From Rhizobium mesosinicum (lineage in GTDB: Bacteria > Pseudomonadota > Alphaproteobacteria > Rhizobiales > Rhizobiaceae), in the NCBI RefSeq assembly GCF_019511345.1, contig NZ_JAEUAK010000015.1, positions 84,082 to 148,081 on the forward strand: a DNA stretch of 64,000 nucleotides. The letters run 5' to 3'. Below the pieces are notes generated by a model. That model did not search any database and was not told where the DNA came from. It saw only the letters and a list, made by a program, of their open reading frames with translations. The translations under genes and the position numbers were made by a program. This document shows, piece after piece, positions 36,512-45,732 of the stretch; position 1 is the stretch's first letter, and the number at the start of each line of letters is the position of its first letter.

Positions 36512-38410
36512 ATGAAGTTCGTTTTGAAAAGCGCGGTTTCCGCATTGGCACTTTCCTGCGTGATGGGCGCGGTTCCTGCGCATGCCTATACGCTGATGGA
36601 CATGCTGCGCGGCGACCGGGCAAGAAGCGGCCAGAGCACCATCATCATGGACCCTTCGGCTCCGGTTCGCGGCAATCCCGGCAATCGCAACGGTCTTGGT
36701 GGCGATATCGATCCGGAAGCAGCGATGCCAAAGGTTTCCAGCCCGCGCTACTACACCTACAAGGCTGAGACGCTGCAGCTCGTCGATACGACGAAGTTTG
36801 CCGATCCTGTCGTGACCGGCGCGGTCGCCGACGTCTCCGGCTCGGCCACGACAGACGGCGCTCCGCAGCGCCACTTCCTGACGGAAGCCAAGGTTCGCGC
36901 CAATGCCGATGTCGCCAAGGCCCTGCAGGCCTATTATGGCGACGGCAAGAACCCGCTCATCTGGGTGTCCGGCGAGGGCGTCAACGAGCGCGGCAAGGCT
37001 GCCCTGACCGTGCTTGCCGATGCGGCAAGCGTCGGCCTCGATCCGGCCGATTATGCCGTCTCCGAGCCGAGGATCGATCCGGCCAATCCGGCTCCCGATG
37101 TTCGCGACCGGGCGCTGACGCAGTTCGAACTCGCGCTTTCCTCCAAGGTTCTCGCCTATGTGCAGGACACGACGCGCGGCCGTGTCGACCCCAACAAGCT
37201 CTCCGGCTACCACGATTTCCAGCGCAAGGTCGTCAAGCTCGATCCGGTGCTGAAGCTCTCCCGCATGAGCCCGGATGTTGCCGCCTATCTTTCCAGCCGC
37301 AACCCCGACAGCGCGCAGTTCCTGGCGCTGAAGGCGGAGCTTGCCAAGCTGCGCGCTGCCGACGGCGGCAATGAAGCGCCGATCACGATTTCGCTCGACG
37401 GCCTGCTGCGTCCCGGCGACAGCTCGCCGGAAGTCGCCAACATCGTCAAGGCGATCCAGAAGAATGGTTCGGAAGATCTGAAGACCGCCCATGCGGCAAC
37501 GTTTGCGTCCTATACCGGTGGCAGCGACTATTCGCCGGAGATCGTGTCGCTGGTCGAGGACTTCCAGAAGGAACATGGGCTGAAGCCTGACGGTGTGATC
37601 GGCCAGGCAACCGTGCGCACCATGACCGGCGGCGACACCAACGCTTCCAAGATCGACAAGCTCGTCGTCGCCATGGAACAGGCGCGCTGGCTGCCTGAGG
37701 ATCTCGGCCCGCGCTATGTGATGATCAACCAGCCGGCTTTCATGGCCTATTACTATAACGACTCGAAGCAGCAGCTTGCGATGCGCACCGTCGTCGGCGG
37801 CAAGAACAATCAGACCTATTTCTTCGACGACGAGATCGAAACGGTCGAGTTCAACCCGTTCTGGGGCGTGCCGCAGTCGATCATCATCAACGAGATGTTG
37901 CCGAAGCTGCGCTCCGACCCGAACTATCTGGACCAGATGGGCTACGAGGTTGAAGTCGGCGGCCGCGCCGTTCCGTCTTCCAGCGTCGACTGGTATGGTT
38001 CGACGCAGAACATCTCCGTGCGTCAGCCCCCGAGTAGCGACAATGCGCTGGGCGAATTGAAGATCCTGTTCCCGAACAGCCACGCCATCTACATGCACGA
38101 CACACCCTCGAAGAGCTTCTTCAAGCGTGACATGCGTGCGCTCAGCCACGGCTGCGTGCGTCTTTCGGATCCGCGCGCGATGGCGGCTGCCGTTCTCGGT
38201 ACGACGGTCGATGAGGTCGCCAAGCAGATCGCCACCGGCCAGAACCATGCCGTGAAGGTGCCGCAGAAGATCCCGGTCTATGTGTCCTATTTCACGGCAT
38301 GGCCGAACAAGGATGGCGTGATCGAATATTTCGACGACGTTTATGGCCGCGATGCTTATGTGAACAAGGCGTTCGATGTGACGACGAAGTCGCGTGAGGC
38401 GCAGATCTGA
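36512..38410 (+). CDS. L,D-transpeptidase with peptidoglycan-binding domain (YcbB/LdtD-like)
   Basis: Periplasmic cell-wall enzyme of 632 residues. Signal peptide MKFVLKSAVSALALSC with MGAVPAHA; a long N-terminal domain (FLTEAKVRANADVAKALQ); a PG_binding_1 domain (IVSLVEDFQKEHGLKPDGVI); and the YkuD catalytic domain with SHGCVRLSDP, whose Cys is the nucleophile. It makes 3-3 cross-links in peptidoglycan or attaches proteins to it, important in Rhizobiales with polar growth. An upstream ATG at 36489 would add eight residues. A good terminator follows. Confidence 0.92.
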   Translation: MKFVLKSAVSALALSCVMGAVPAHAYTLMDMLRGDRARSGQSTIIMDPSAPVRGNPGNRNGLGGDIDPEAAMPKVSSPRYYTYKAETLQLVDTTKFADPVVTGAVADVSGSATTDGAPQRHFLTEAKVRANADVAKALQAYYGDGKNPLIWVSGEGVNERGKAALTVLADAASVGLDPADYAVSEPRIDPANPAPDVRDRALTQFELALSSKVLAYVQDTTRGRVDPNKLSGYHDFQRKVVKLDPVLKLSRMSPDVAAYLSSRNPDSAQFLALKAELAKLRAADGGNEAPITISLDGLLRPGDSSPEVANIVKAIQKNGSEDLKTAHAATFASYTGGSDYSPEIVSLVEDFQKEHGLKPDGVIGQATVRTMTGGDTNASKIDKLVVAMEQARWLPEDLGPRYVMINQPAFMAYYYNDSKQQLAMRTVVGGKNNQTYFFDDEIETVEFNPFWGVPQSIIINEMLPKLRSDPNYLDQMGYEVEVGGRAVPSSSVDWYGSTQNISVRQPPSSDNALGELKILFPNSHAIYMHDTPSKSFFKRDMRALSHGCVRLSDPRAMAAAVLGTTVDEVAKQIATGQNHAVKVPQKIPVYVSYFTAWPNKDGVIEYFDDVYGRDAYVNKAFDVTTKSREAQI

Positions 38411-38434
38411 CGCTTGGCGTTTGATGGGATTCAG

Positions 38435-38460
38435 CGGGCGGTCTTCGGGCCGCCCGTTTT
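38435..38460 (+). terminator. Rho-independent terminator after the L,D-transpeptidase
   Basis: CGGGCGG, an 8-base loop and CCGCCCG, followed by TTTT; about 25 bp after the stop codon. Confidence 0.85.
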
Positions 38461-38502
38461 GTATTCGAGGGTGAGAATTGAGAATGAGAGGGTGTGCCCT
38501 GT

Positions 38503-38670
38503 GGCCCCCTCATCCGCCCTTCGGGCACCGTCTCCCCGCAGGGGCGAAGGGGGAGCAAGCCGCACGGTTCAGTTTTCATGAACACCGTTTGGGAATAGGA
38601 TAGGAGAGGCGTTGCCACAAGTCCCTTCTACCCATCGGGCAGAAGGTACCGGCAGGCGGATGAGGGGGCC
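38503..38670. repeat. MITE-like element with 16-bp perfect terminal inverted repeats
   Basis: GGCCCCCTCATCCGCC at 38503-38518 is the exact reverse complement of the 16 bases at 38655-38670. The 168-bp element contains further short palindromes near its ends (CCCTTCGGG, CCCATCGGG type) and no ORF of note. It lies between convergent genes, as such rhizobial elements often do. Confidence 0.75.
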
Positions 38671-38705
38671 AGGAGCGCCAACGCCTTGGTCTGCTCTATC
38701 AGCCT

Positions 38706-39440
38706 TTAAACAGCAACCTTCGCCGCAGATCCCTTCAGCAAACTTTCCACCAATTCCACCGTCAATTCATCATAGTGCGTGATGAGCACATCCGGGTCCA
38801 AACTCGACACCGGCACATCCGAATAGCCGAAAGGAACAGCAATCGAAGGCACCTCGGCATTCTTGGCCACCGCAATATCGTTGATGCTGTCGCCGACCAT
38901 CACCGTGCGGGACACATTGCCGCCGGCGCGTTCGATCGTGCCGGTCAGGTGCCGTGCGTCCGGCTTGCGATGCTCGAAAGTATCGCCGCCGGTGATGGCG
39001 TCGAAGTAATGCGTCAGGCCGAGCTTTTCGATCAGCCCGGTCGCCAAGCCCTCCAGCTTGTTGGTGCAGACGGCGAGGCGATAGCCCGATGCCTTCAGGC
39101 GGTCCATGGCAGCGACGAGGCCGGGGTAGGGCTCGGTATGACCGGGCATGTTTGCACTATAATGAACAACGAAACGCTCCACCAGCGCCGGCAGCTCTTC
39201 CTGCGAGATCGGTTTTCCCTGCAGCTTGCAGGCGCGTTCGATCATCACACGGGCACCCTGGCCGACAAGGTGCGTGAGGTCGTCATAGGTGACGGGCTCA
39301 AGATCCAGCGCTGCGATCGTGTAGTTCAGGCTTTCGACGAGATCGACATGCGTGTCGAGCAGCGTGCCATCGAGATCGAAGACGACGAGGCCTTTGTTCT
39401 TGAGAAGAGCCTGGCCGGCATTTTCGCGAGCGGTGGTCAA
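38706..39440 (-). CDS. gph: Phosphoglycolate phosphatase
   Basis: Cytoplasmic HAD-superfamily phosphatase of 244 residues. Motif I is VVFDLDGTLLDT, motif II VCTNK, and motifs III/IV HRKPDA with MVGDSINDIAVAK. It removes phosphate from 2-phosphoglycolate formed by oxidative DNA repair or oxygenation. The start is probably TTG 39440 (LTTAREN), after AGAGG; no ATG lies nearby in frame except far upstream. Divergent from rpiA, a conserved rhizobial arrangement. Confidence 0.88.
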   Translation of the reverse strand: MTTARENAGQALLKNKGLVVFDLDGTLLDTHVDLVESLNYTIAALDLEPVTYDDLTHLVGQGARVMIERACKLQGKPISQEELPALVERFVVHYSANMPGHTEPYPGLVAAMDRLKASGYRLAVCTNKLEGLATGLIEKLGLTHYFDAITGGDTFEHRKPDARHLTGTIERAGGNVSRTVMVGDSINDIAVAKNAEVPSIAVPFGYSDVPVSSLDPDVLITHYDELTVELVESLLKGSAAKVAV

Positions 39441-39635
39441 AGTGGTGCCTCTGTGCGGGATAGGATTCTCAGGGAGTAGGCGATGAACAGACGAAAAGCA
39501 ACGTCGGGGACGGCAGACAGAAAAGCCGCAGCCGAAACGCGCGGCTTTCAATCGCAAGACGATGATTTTGGCTTTCGTTTGCAATACGAGCCGTGTAAAC
39601 AGCACATCCAACGCAATATCAGGAGCTGGCGGCGC

Positions 39636-40334
39636 ATGGATGCCCGCGAAATGAAGATCAAGGCCGCCGAGGCCGCACTCGTCCATGTCGAGTATGGCAT
39701 GCGCCTCGGAATCGGGACGGGGAGCACGGCTGAGGAATTTGTTCGTCTGCTCGCCGAAAAGGTTGCTGCCGGTTTCAAGGTCGAGGGCGTGCCGACGTCC
39801 GAGCGCACGGCGCGGCTCTGCGTCGAGCTCGGCGTTCCCCTTAAATCGCTGGATGAGCTGCCGCAGCTCGATCTCACCATCGACGGCGCCGACGAGGTCG
39901 ATCAGGCGCTTCGGCTGATCAAGGGTGGCGGCGGCGCTCTGCTGCGCGAAAAGATCGTTGCAGCAGCCTCGGCGCGGATGATCGTCATTGCCGATGAAAG
40001 CAAGCTTGTGCAGACGCTCGGCGCTTTCGCGCTGCCGATCGAGGTCAACCCCTTCGGCCTCGTTTCAACGCGTATCGCGATCGAAAGGACCGCCTCGCGC
40101 CTTGGTCTTTCCGGCGAACTGACGTTGCGTCAGTCCGGTGACGGAGAGTTTACCACCGACGGCGGACATCACATCATCGATGCATCTTTTGGCCGCATTC
40201 CTGATGCAGAGGCGCTTTCGAGGGAGCTGAATTCCATCCCCGGTGTCGTGGAGCACGGGCTTTTCATCAATATGGCGGCGCTTGCGATCATTGCCGGTCC
40301 TGCAGGCGCCCGCACGCTGCAGGCAAACAGATAA
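39636..40334 (+). CDS. rpiA: Ribose-5-phosphate isomerase A
   Basis: Pentose-phosphate enzyme of 232 residues that interconverts ribose 5-phosphate and ribulose 5-phosphate. LGIGTGSTAEEFVRLL is the phosphate loop, LTIDGADEVD carries the catalytic acidic residues and IKGGGGALLREKIV the catalytic Lys. ATG 39636 follows AGGAG. Next gene starts 17 bp downstream. Confidence 0.95.
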   Translation: MDAREMKIKAAEAALVHVEYGMRLGIGTGSTAEEFVRLLAEKVAAGFKVEGVPTSERTARLCVELGVPLKSLDELPQLDLTIDGADEVDQALRLIKGGGGALLREKIVAAASARMIVIADESKLVQTLGAFALPIEVNPFGLVSTRIAIERTASRLGLSGELTLRQSGDGEFTTDGGHHIIDASFGRIPDAEALSRELNSIPGVVEHGLFINMAALAIIAGPAGARTLQANR

Positions 40335-40351
40335 CAGGAGCATAGAAACTC

Positions 40352-40942
40352 ATGATGAACATTGCAGGTCTTGGCCGTCTTGCCGCTGCGACCATCGTTC
40401 TTTCCGGGCTTGCCTTCGGCTCTGCCGCAAGAGCGCAGGAAGTTTCAGAGGAGCAGCTGAAGGCTGCCCGCGCGGCCATGGACGCAATCGGCGCGACCAC
40501 CCAGTACGACAATATCCTGCCGGGTCTGGCAGAGCGTCTGAAGGCCGGCCTCATCCAGGATTCGCCGAACTACCAGGATGTCATTTCCGCGACCGTCGAT
40601 GCCCAGGCGCTGGCTCTGGCGCCGCGCCGCGCCGACCTCGAGAAGGAAGCCGCCCTGACCTATGCCAAGGCCTTCACGGTGGACGAACTGAAGGCGATTG
40701 CCGATTTCTACAATTCCGACGTCGGCAAGAAGCTGTTGCGTGATGGCCCGGTCGCTTCGCGTGAAACCGCCAAGGCTGCCGATATCTGGGCGCAGGGCAT
40801 TTCCCGCGACCTCCAAAAGCAGAGCAATGCCGAGCTTTCCAAGGTCATCAAGGCTCCGCCACCGGCAACCGACAGCCCGGCACAGCCGGCTCCGGCAGCA
40901 GCGCCGGCTGCTCCCGCTGCTCCGGCACCTGCCAAGAAATAA
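40352..40942 (+). CDS. Exported DUF2059 domain protein
   Basis: Protein of 196 residues with a signal peptide (AAATIVLSGLAFGSAARA). A DUF2059 domain follows (KEAALTYAKAFTVDELKAI, FYNSDVGKKLL), then an Ala/Pro-rich tail after about residue 165 (SPAQPAPAAAPAAP). Function is unknown; periplasmic location likely. It follows rpiA by 17 bp and ends in a good terminator, so the two form an operon. Confidence 0.87.
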   Translation: MMNIAGLGRLAAATIVLSGLAFGSAARAQEVSEEQLKAARAAMDAIGATTQYDNILPGLAERLKAGLIQDSPNYQDVISATVDAQALALAPRRADLEKEAALTYAKAFTVDELKAIADFYNSDVGKKLLRDGPVASRETAKAADIWAQGISRDLQKQSNAELSKVIKAPPPATDSPAQPAPAAAPAAPAAPAPAKK

Positions 40943-40960
40943 GACCATCCTTCATTTCGC

Positions 40961-40987
40961 CAAAAGCCCGGCCTCGTCCGGGCTTTT
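40961..40987 (+). terminator. Rho-independent terminator after rpiA-DUF2059
   Basis: AAAAGCCCGG and CCGGGCTTTT flank a short loop; the symmetric A and T runs make it work on either strand. Confidence 0.85.
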
Positions 40988-41023
40988 GTTTTTGTGGCGC
41001 TGCCCCTATCTCTTTGTTCTCAC

Positions 41024-41130
41024 GCAATTCCGGGCGCAGAACCGCTGCATACTTCTGCTGGAATTGCTCTATTTATCCTTATGCAATTCCGGACGCAGAA
41101 CCGCGCACACTTCTGCTGGAATTGCTCTAT
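41024..41130. repeat. Two direct copies of a 48-49 bp palindromic unit before gor
   Basis: Copy one is 41024-41072 and copy two 41083-41130, nearly identical. Each begins GCAATTCCGG and ends GGAATTGCTCTAT, so each can form a hairpin closed by GCAATTCC/GGAATTGC. They lie in the gor leader, about 40 bp before its ATG. Confidence 0.75.
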
Positions 41131-41170
41131 ATGTGAACGACCCATCCAGCGATTCCCTCCGGAGATCATC

Positions 41171-42556
41171 ATGCCATCCTTCGACTACGACCTCTTCGTC
41201 ATCGGCGGCGGTTCAGGGGGCGTACGCAGCGCGCGCGTTGCGGCCTCGCTCGGCAAGAAGGTGGCGATCGCCGAGGAATATCGCTACGGCGGCACCTGCG
41301 TGATCCGCGGCTGCGTGCCGAAGAAGCTCTTCGTCTATGCCTCGCAGTTCCACGAGCATTTCGAGGATGCGGCCGGCTTCGGCTGGACGGTCGGCGAAAG
41401 CTCGTTCGACTGGAAAAAGCTCGTGGCCGCCAAGGACGGCGAGATCGCGCGGCTGGAAGGGCTCTATAAAAAGGGGCTTGCCGGGGCCAATGCCGAGATA
41501 CTGGAGACGCGGGCCGAACTCGTCGACGCGCATACGATCAGGCTGCTGAAGACCGGAAAAACAGTCACCGCGAGGACCATCGTGATTGCGACCGGCGGCA
41601 GGCCGAACCCGCACGGCGCGCTGCCCGGCCACGAACTCTGCATTTCCTCCAACGAAGCCTTCCATCTGGAAGAGCTGCCGAAATCGATCCTGATCGCTGG
41701 CGGCGGCTACATCGCCGTCGAATTCGCCAATATCTTCCACGGACTCGGCGTCGAGACGACGCTGATCTATCGCGGCGCCGAGATCCTTTCGCGCTTCGAC
41801 GAAGACCTGCGTCGCGGCCTGCACGAAGCCATGGTCGCCAAGGGTATCCGCATCCTCTGCCAGGATGTGATGGAGAAGGTAACAAAGGGCGAAAATGGCC
41901 TCATCATCGAGACGATGAAGGGCGAGACGCTCAATGCCGGTATCGTCATGCTGGCGCTCGGCCGGGATCCGAACACGAAAGGGCTGGGGCTCGAAAAAGC
42001 GGGTGTTGCGGTGAACGAGCGCGGTGCCGTCATCGTCGACGATTATTCGCGCACCAATATCGAGAACATTTATGCGCTCGGCGATGTCACCGACAGGGTA
42101 CAGCTGACGCCGGTCGCGATCCACGAGGCCATGTGCTTCATCGAGACAGAGTACAAGAACAATCCGACCAAGCCGGACTACGACCTGATACCGACCGCCG
42201 TCTTCTCACAGCCGGAGATCGGCACGGTCGGTCTGTCAGAGGAAGAGGCAGGCAAGCGTTACCATGAGCTGGAAGTCTATCGTGCCCAGTTCCGGCCGCT
42301 GAAGGCCACATTATCCGGCCGGGCCGAGAAGATGATCATGAAGCTGATCGTCGACGCCGCAAGCCGCAAGGTTGTCGGCGCCCATATCCTCGGCCACGAT
42401 GCAGGCGAGATGGCGCAGCTTCTCGGCATCACGCTGAAGGCCGGCTGCACCAAGGATGATTTCGACCGCACCATGGCGCTGCACCCGACGGCCGCCGAGG
42501 AGCTGGTGACCATGTATGCGCCGAGCTACAGGATCAAGGACGGACAGCGCGTTTGA
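41171..42556 (+). CDS. gor: Glutathione-disulfide reductase
   Basis: Cytoplasmic FAD enzyme of 461 residues that reduces oxidised glutathione with NADPH. FAD motif GGGSGGVRSARVAASLG; redox pair GGTCVIRGCVPKK (CxxxxC); NADP motif AGGGYIAVEFANIFHGLG; C-terminal His-Glu of the dimer site in ALHPTAAEELVTM. ATG 41171 gives the usual N-terminus; the frame upstream runs into the repeats. The two direct palindromic repeats lie in its leader. Confidence 0.95.
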   Translation: MPSFDYDLFVIGGGSGGVRSARVAASLGKKVAIAEEYRYGGTCVIRGCVPKKLFVYASQFHEHFEDAAGFGWTVGESSFDWKKLVAAKDGEIARLEGLYKKGLAGANAEILETRAELVDAHTIRLLKTGKTVTARTIVIATGGRPNPHGALPGHELCISSNEAFHLEELPKSILIAGGGYIAVEFANIFHGLGVETTLIYRGAEILSRFDEDLRRGLHEAMVAKGIRILCQDVMEKVTKGENGLIIETMKGETLNAGIVMLALGRDPNTKGLGLEKAGVAVNERGAVIVDDYSRTNIENIYALGDVTDRVQLTPVAIHEAMCFIETEYKNNPTKPDYDLIPTAVFSQPEIGTVGLSEEEAGKRYHELEVYRAQFRPLKATLSGRAEKMIMKLIVDAASRKVVGAHILGHDAGEMAQLLGITLKAGCTKDDFDRTMALHPTAAEELVTMYAPSYRIKDGQRV

Positions 42557-42589
42557 TCCCTTACAATAAAAGGCGCCTGCCGCAGCTGG

Positions 42590-43873
42590 TCAGCTCGTCA
42601 GGCGCGGCGCGCGAATGACCTTCAGGAACAGCGCCTTCATGGCATCGGCAATGCCCTCGGTCGGCGACACCTCGAAATAGAGGCCGGGCGAGGCGCAGGC
42701 GGCCATGCGCGTGGGTATCTCGTTCTGGAAGGGCTTGATCCAGTCATTGTACCAGTTGTTGCTCGGCAGCGGCAGATAGGTGGTGTAAAGCACGGCGATC
42801 TTGACGCCGCGATCCTTCAGCGGCTTGCAAAGAGAGATGTCGATCGGTTCCTGACAGCGGCCGCCGGTCGTCTTCTTGGTGCATGTCGAGGGCTTGTAGC
42901 TGTCCCCGACGCCATCCGACACGAAGAACAGGATCTTTTCCGGACTGGTATTCGACGTTCCGTCGCCCGAGGGATCGATGATGGTATTCATCTGCGTCAT
43001 GGCGCTGTCGAAGCTGGTGAGCTGGTCTTTGTTGTAGTTCTGATAGGGAATGGTCATCAAATCGACGGCGTCGGTATAGTTCTTCACCTGCGTCAGATCG
43101 GAGGTGAGGCCCGATATCGTCGTCAGTTTGGCGTCCTCGGCCTTGGTACCGAAGGTGTAGACGCCCATGCGGAACTGATCGGCGCTTACGCGTTCGGTCT
43201 TGGCGGTGTCGGTCAACGCCTGGGTTGCCTGGCGCACCACGTCGATGCGCATGGCAACGCCGAGGCTCTTGGCGATCGTGTAATTATTGGTGCTCTGGTC
43301 CATCTGGTGACAGGCAAAGGCGCAGCCGGTCTTGGCCTCCAGTTTGGAAACGCCGGTCGGAGTCGCCGCGACACCCATGGAGGGCGTATTGTCGAGCAGA
43401 ATGAAGAAATCCATGAACGACGCGGTCTGATATTCCGCCGTCGCCGTGCCCGATACAGTAATCGAATCCCGGCCGAGGACATGCATGAAGGTTGTGGGCA
43501 CGGAGGCGCTGAAAGTGACCTTCGAATTGAGCTTGTTGGCCGTCTTGGTGACATCGATGCTCAAATTCACCGGCACCGAGGCCAGTTCGCCGGACATCTG
43601 CGAGAAGAAGATGTTGCGGGCATCCGTCTTGGCGACCGAGATGGTGCCGTTACCCTGCATGGTCATGGCAGCTGCCACCGCATCCGATTTTTCGGAAATC
43701 GACCCGACAGCTGCGGCATCGGCTGCGGCATAGAGCTCGGTGCGCAGGCTCAGCGCATGGGCATAGTCCAGCGCCAGTCCGGCAGTGCCGACCAGCGGCA
43801 CCATCAGCAGTGCCGTCATGATGCCGAAATTGCCGGACCGGTCCGACAGGAAAGCGGACGAAAGGATGCCCAT
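42590..43873 (-). CDS. TadG-like Flp pilus-assembly protein with VWA-type domain
   Basis: Protein of 427 residues. The N-terminus (RSGNFGIMTALLMVPLVGTAGLALDYA) is the TadG-like membrane segment typical of Flp pilus assembly proteins. The middle part has a von Willebrand A-type fold with a degenerate metal motif (DFFILLDNTPSMG, D-x-T-P-S). Likely a secreted or surface pilus-associated protein. No other tad genes lie nearby. ATG follows AGGGG. Confidence 0.83.
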   Translation of the reverse strand: MGILSSAFLSDRSGNFGIMTALLMVPLVGTAGLALDYAHALSLRTELYAAADAAAVGSISEKSDAVAAAMTMQGNGTISVAKTDARNIFFSQMSGELASVPVNLSIDVTKTANKLNSKVTFSASVPTTFMHVLGRDSITVSGTATAEYQTASFMDFFILLDNTPSMGVAATPTGVSKLEAKTGCAFACHQMDQSTNNYTIAKSLGVAMRIDVVRQATQALTDTAKTERVSADQFRMGVYTFGTKAEDAKLTTISGLTSDLTQVKNYTDAVDLMTIPYQNYNKDQLTSFDSAMTQMNTIIDPSGDGTSNTSPEKILFFVSDGVGDSYKPSTCTKKTTGGRCQEPIDISLCKPLKDRGVKIAVLYTTYLPLPSNNWYNDWIKPFQNEIPTRMAACASPGLYFEVSPTEGIADAMKALFLKVIRAPRLTS

Positions 43874-44123
43874 CTCATACCCCTAGTTTATTAGGGTATT
43901 CTGTACATAGGAAATCTAAATTAGCTGGAAAATAGCATGGTATATACCGGCTTAACGCCGATTCGACATCATGTCAGTGTGGTCGGAATGGAACTGCGAG
44001 CGGCTGACGGAAACACTCCGAGGGCGGCCGAGTGCCCTACTAGGCAAGGGGAGGTGAAAGGTTTATAAGCCGCCGGATTATTTAACGGGCAGGCATCCGG
44101 GAGCAAACCGGATGGGGAAGCAG

Positions 44124-45509
44124 ATGAGCGACATGGCACAGAATTGGACCCCGAGCAGCTGGCGGAGCAAGCCGATCCAGCAGGTTCCGGAATATCCCGA
44201 CGCGGCTGCACTGGCGGCGACGGAGGCCGTGCTTTCCACCTATCCGCCGCTCGTTTTTGCCGGGGAAGCCCGCCGCCTGAAGAGCGCGCTCGCCAACGTG
44301 GCCGAAGGTAATGCCTTCCTGCTGCAGGGCGGCGATTGCGCCGAAAGCTTCCTGGAACATGGCGCCGACAATATCAGAGACTTCTTCCGCGCCTTCCTGC
44401 AGATGGCTGTCGTGCTGACCTTCGGCGCTCAGCTTCCCGTCGTGAAGGTCGGCCGCATCGCCGGCCAGTTTGCCAAGCCGCGTTCGGCCCCGATGGAAAC
44501 GCAGAATGGCGTTTCCTTGCCAAGCTATCGCGGCGATATCGTCAACGGTATCGAATTTACGCCGGAAGCCCGTATCCCGAGCCCGGAGCGCCAGCTCGAC
44601 GCCTACCGCCAGTCCGCAGCGACCTTGAACCTCTTGCGCGCCTTCGCCATGGGCGGCTACGCCAATCTCGAAAACGTGCATAAGTGGATGCTCGGTTTCG
44701 TCAAGGACAGCCCGCAGGGCGAGCGTTACCGCAAGCTTGCCGACCGCATCAGCGAGACCATGGATTTCATGAAGGCGATCGGCATCACTTCGGACAACAA
44801 TCCGAGCCTGCGCGAGACCGATTTCTTCACCAGCCACGAAGCGCTGCTGCTTGGCTACGAAGAGGCGCTCACCCGTGTCGATTCCACCTCCGGTGACTGG
44901 TACGCGACCTCTGGCCACATGATCTGGATCGGCGACCGCACACGCCAGCTTGACCACGCGCATGTGGAATATTTCCGCGGCATCAAGAACCCGATCGGCC
45001 TGAAATGCGGCCCGTCGCTGCAGCCCGACAACCTGATCGAGCTGATCGACGCGCTGAATCCGGCCAACGAAGCCGGCCGCCTGACGCTGATCTGCCGCTT
45101 CGGCCATGACAAGGTCGCCGACAACCTGCCGAAGCTCATCCGCGCCGTCGAGCGCGAGGGCAAGAAGGTCGTCTGGTCCTGCGATCCGATGCATGGCAAC
45201 ACGATTACACTCAACAGCTACAAGACGCGTCCCTTCGAGCGCATCCTCTCAGAAGTCGAAAGCTTCTTCCAGATCCACCGCGCCGAAGGCACGCATCCCG
45301 GCGGCATCCATATCGAGATGACCGGCAAGGACGTGACCGAATGCACCGGCGGCGCCCGCGCCGTCACCGCCGAGGACCTGCAGGACCGCTACCACACCCA
45401 TTGCGACCCGCGCCTCAACGCCGATCAGGCGCTGGAGCTGGCGTTTTTGCTGGCAGAGCGCATGAAGGGCGGCCGCGACGAGAAGCGGATGGCTGCTGCC
45501 AACGCGTAA
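44124..45509 (+). CDS. aroF: DAHP synthase, class II (plant-like)
   Basis: First enzyme of the shikimate pathway: condenses phosphoenolpyruvate and erythrose 4-phosphate. 461 residues, class II type. FLLQGGDCAESF, GRIAGQFAKPRS, NPIGLKCGPS, WSCDPMHGNT and THPGGIHIEMTG are the class signatures, with the metal Cys in GGDCAE. ATG 44124 follows GGGGAAG; a start at 44112 is possible. No leader peptide is apparent. A class I isozyme lies at 57.5 kb. Confidence 0.94.
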   Translation: MSDMAQNWTPSSWRSKPIQQVPEYPDAAALAATEAVLSTYPPLVFAGEARRLKSALANVAEGNAFLLQGGDCAESFLEHGADNIRDFFRAFLQMAVVLTFGAQLPVVKVGRIAGQFAKPRSAPMETQNGVSLPSYRGDIVNGIEFTPEARIPSPERQLDAYRQSAATLNLLRAFAMGGYANLENVHKWMLGFVKDSPQGERYRKLADRISETMDFMKAIGITSDNNPSLRETDFFTSHEALLLGYEEALTRVDSTSGDWYATSGHMIWIGDRTRQLDHAHVEYFRGIKNPIGLKCGPSLQPDNLIELIDALNPANEAGRLTLICRFGHDKVADNLPKLIRAVEREGKKVVWSCDPMHGNTITLNSYKTRPFERILSEVESFFQIHRAEGTHPGGIHIEMTGKDVTECTGGARAVTAEDLQDRYHTHCDPRLNADQALELAFLLAERMKGGRDEKRMAAANA

Positions 45510-45538
45510 GGCAGAGCGAATAGCGATAGCGAGTAGAG

Positions 45539-45565
45539 AAGCCCGGCTCGTACCGGGCTTTTTTC
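45539..45565 (+). terminator. Rho-independent terminator after the class II DAHP synthase gene
   Basis: AAGCCCGG, a six-base loop and CCGGGCTT followed by a T run; about 30 bp after the stop codon. Confidence 0.9.
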
Positions 45566-45666
45566 TGCCTATGAGGACCCAACTCCTCATCTCTGTGCGT
45601 CGCATACGACCCAGCTTGCCCAAATCCTTGGGGAGAACACGGATCCTTGCGGTCAAACCGCCCGCC

Positions 45667-45732
45667 ATGTATTCAAGCTGCATGACCCATATACCGACCC
45701 TTTCCGGCCTGTATTACGCGCTGCTCCCATAG
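45667..45732 (+). CDS. Leader peptide of tyrS with Tyr-Tyr control codons (21 residues)
   Basis: Short ORF beginning MYSSCM and ending LSGLYYALLP before TAG, so it holds three Tyr codons, two adjacent (TAT TAC, 45712-45717). The adjacent pair lies directly before a hairpin that overlaps the stop codon, as in the metG leader. The next gene is tyrosyl-tRNA synthetase, so a Tyr-responsive attenuator is likely. An internal ATG at codon 6 could also start it. No strong binding site is seen. Less certain than the metG leader, because the terminator has no good T run. Confidence 0.6.
   Translation: MYSSCMTHIPTLSGLYYALLP

Noticed and set aside
36329..38248. A 639-residue open frame antisense to the L,D-transpeptidase gene
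   Set aside because: It mirrors a strongly supported gene and arises from GC bias at third codon positions; no domain is recognisable.
41024..41130. Possible CRISPR array before gor
   Set aside because: Only two units with a 10-bp gap and high internal symmetry; not repeat-spacer structure.
44010..44123. Leader peptide for the class II DAHP synthase
   Set aside because: No short ORF with aromatic codon runs and no terminator hairpin with a T run upstream of this gene.
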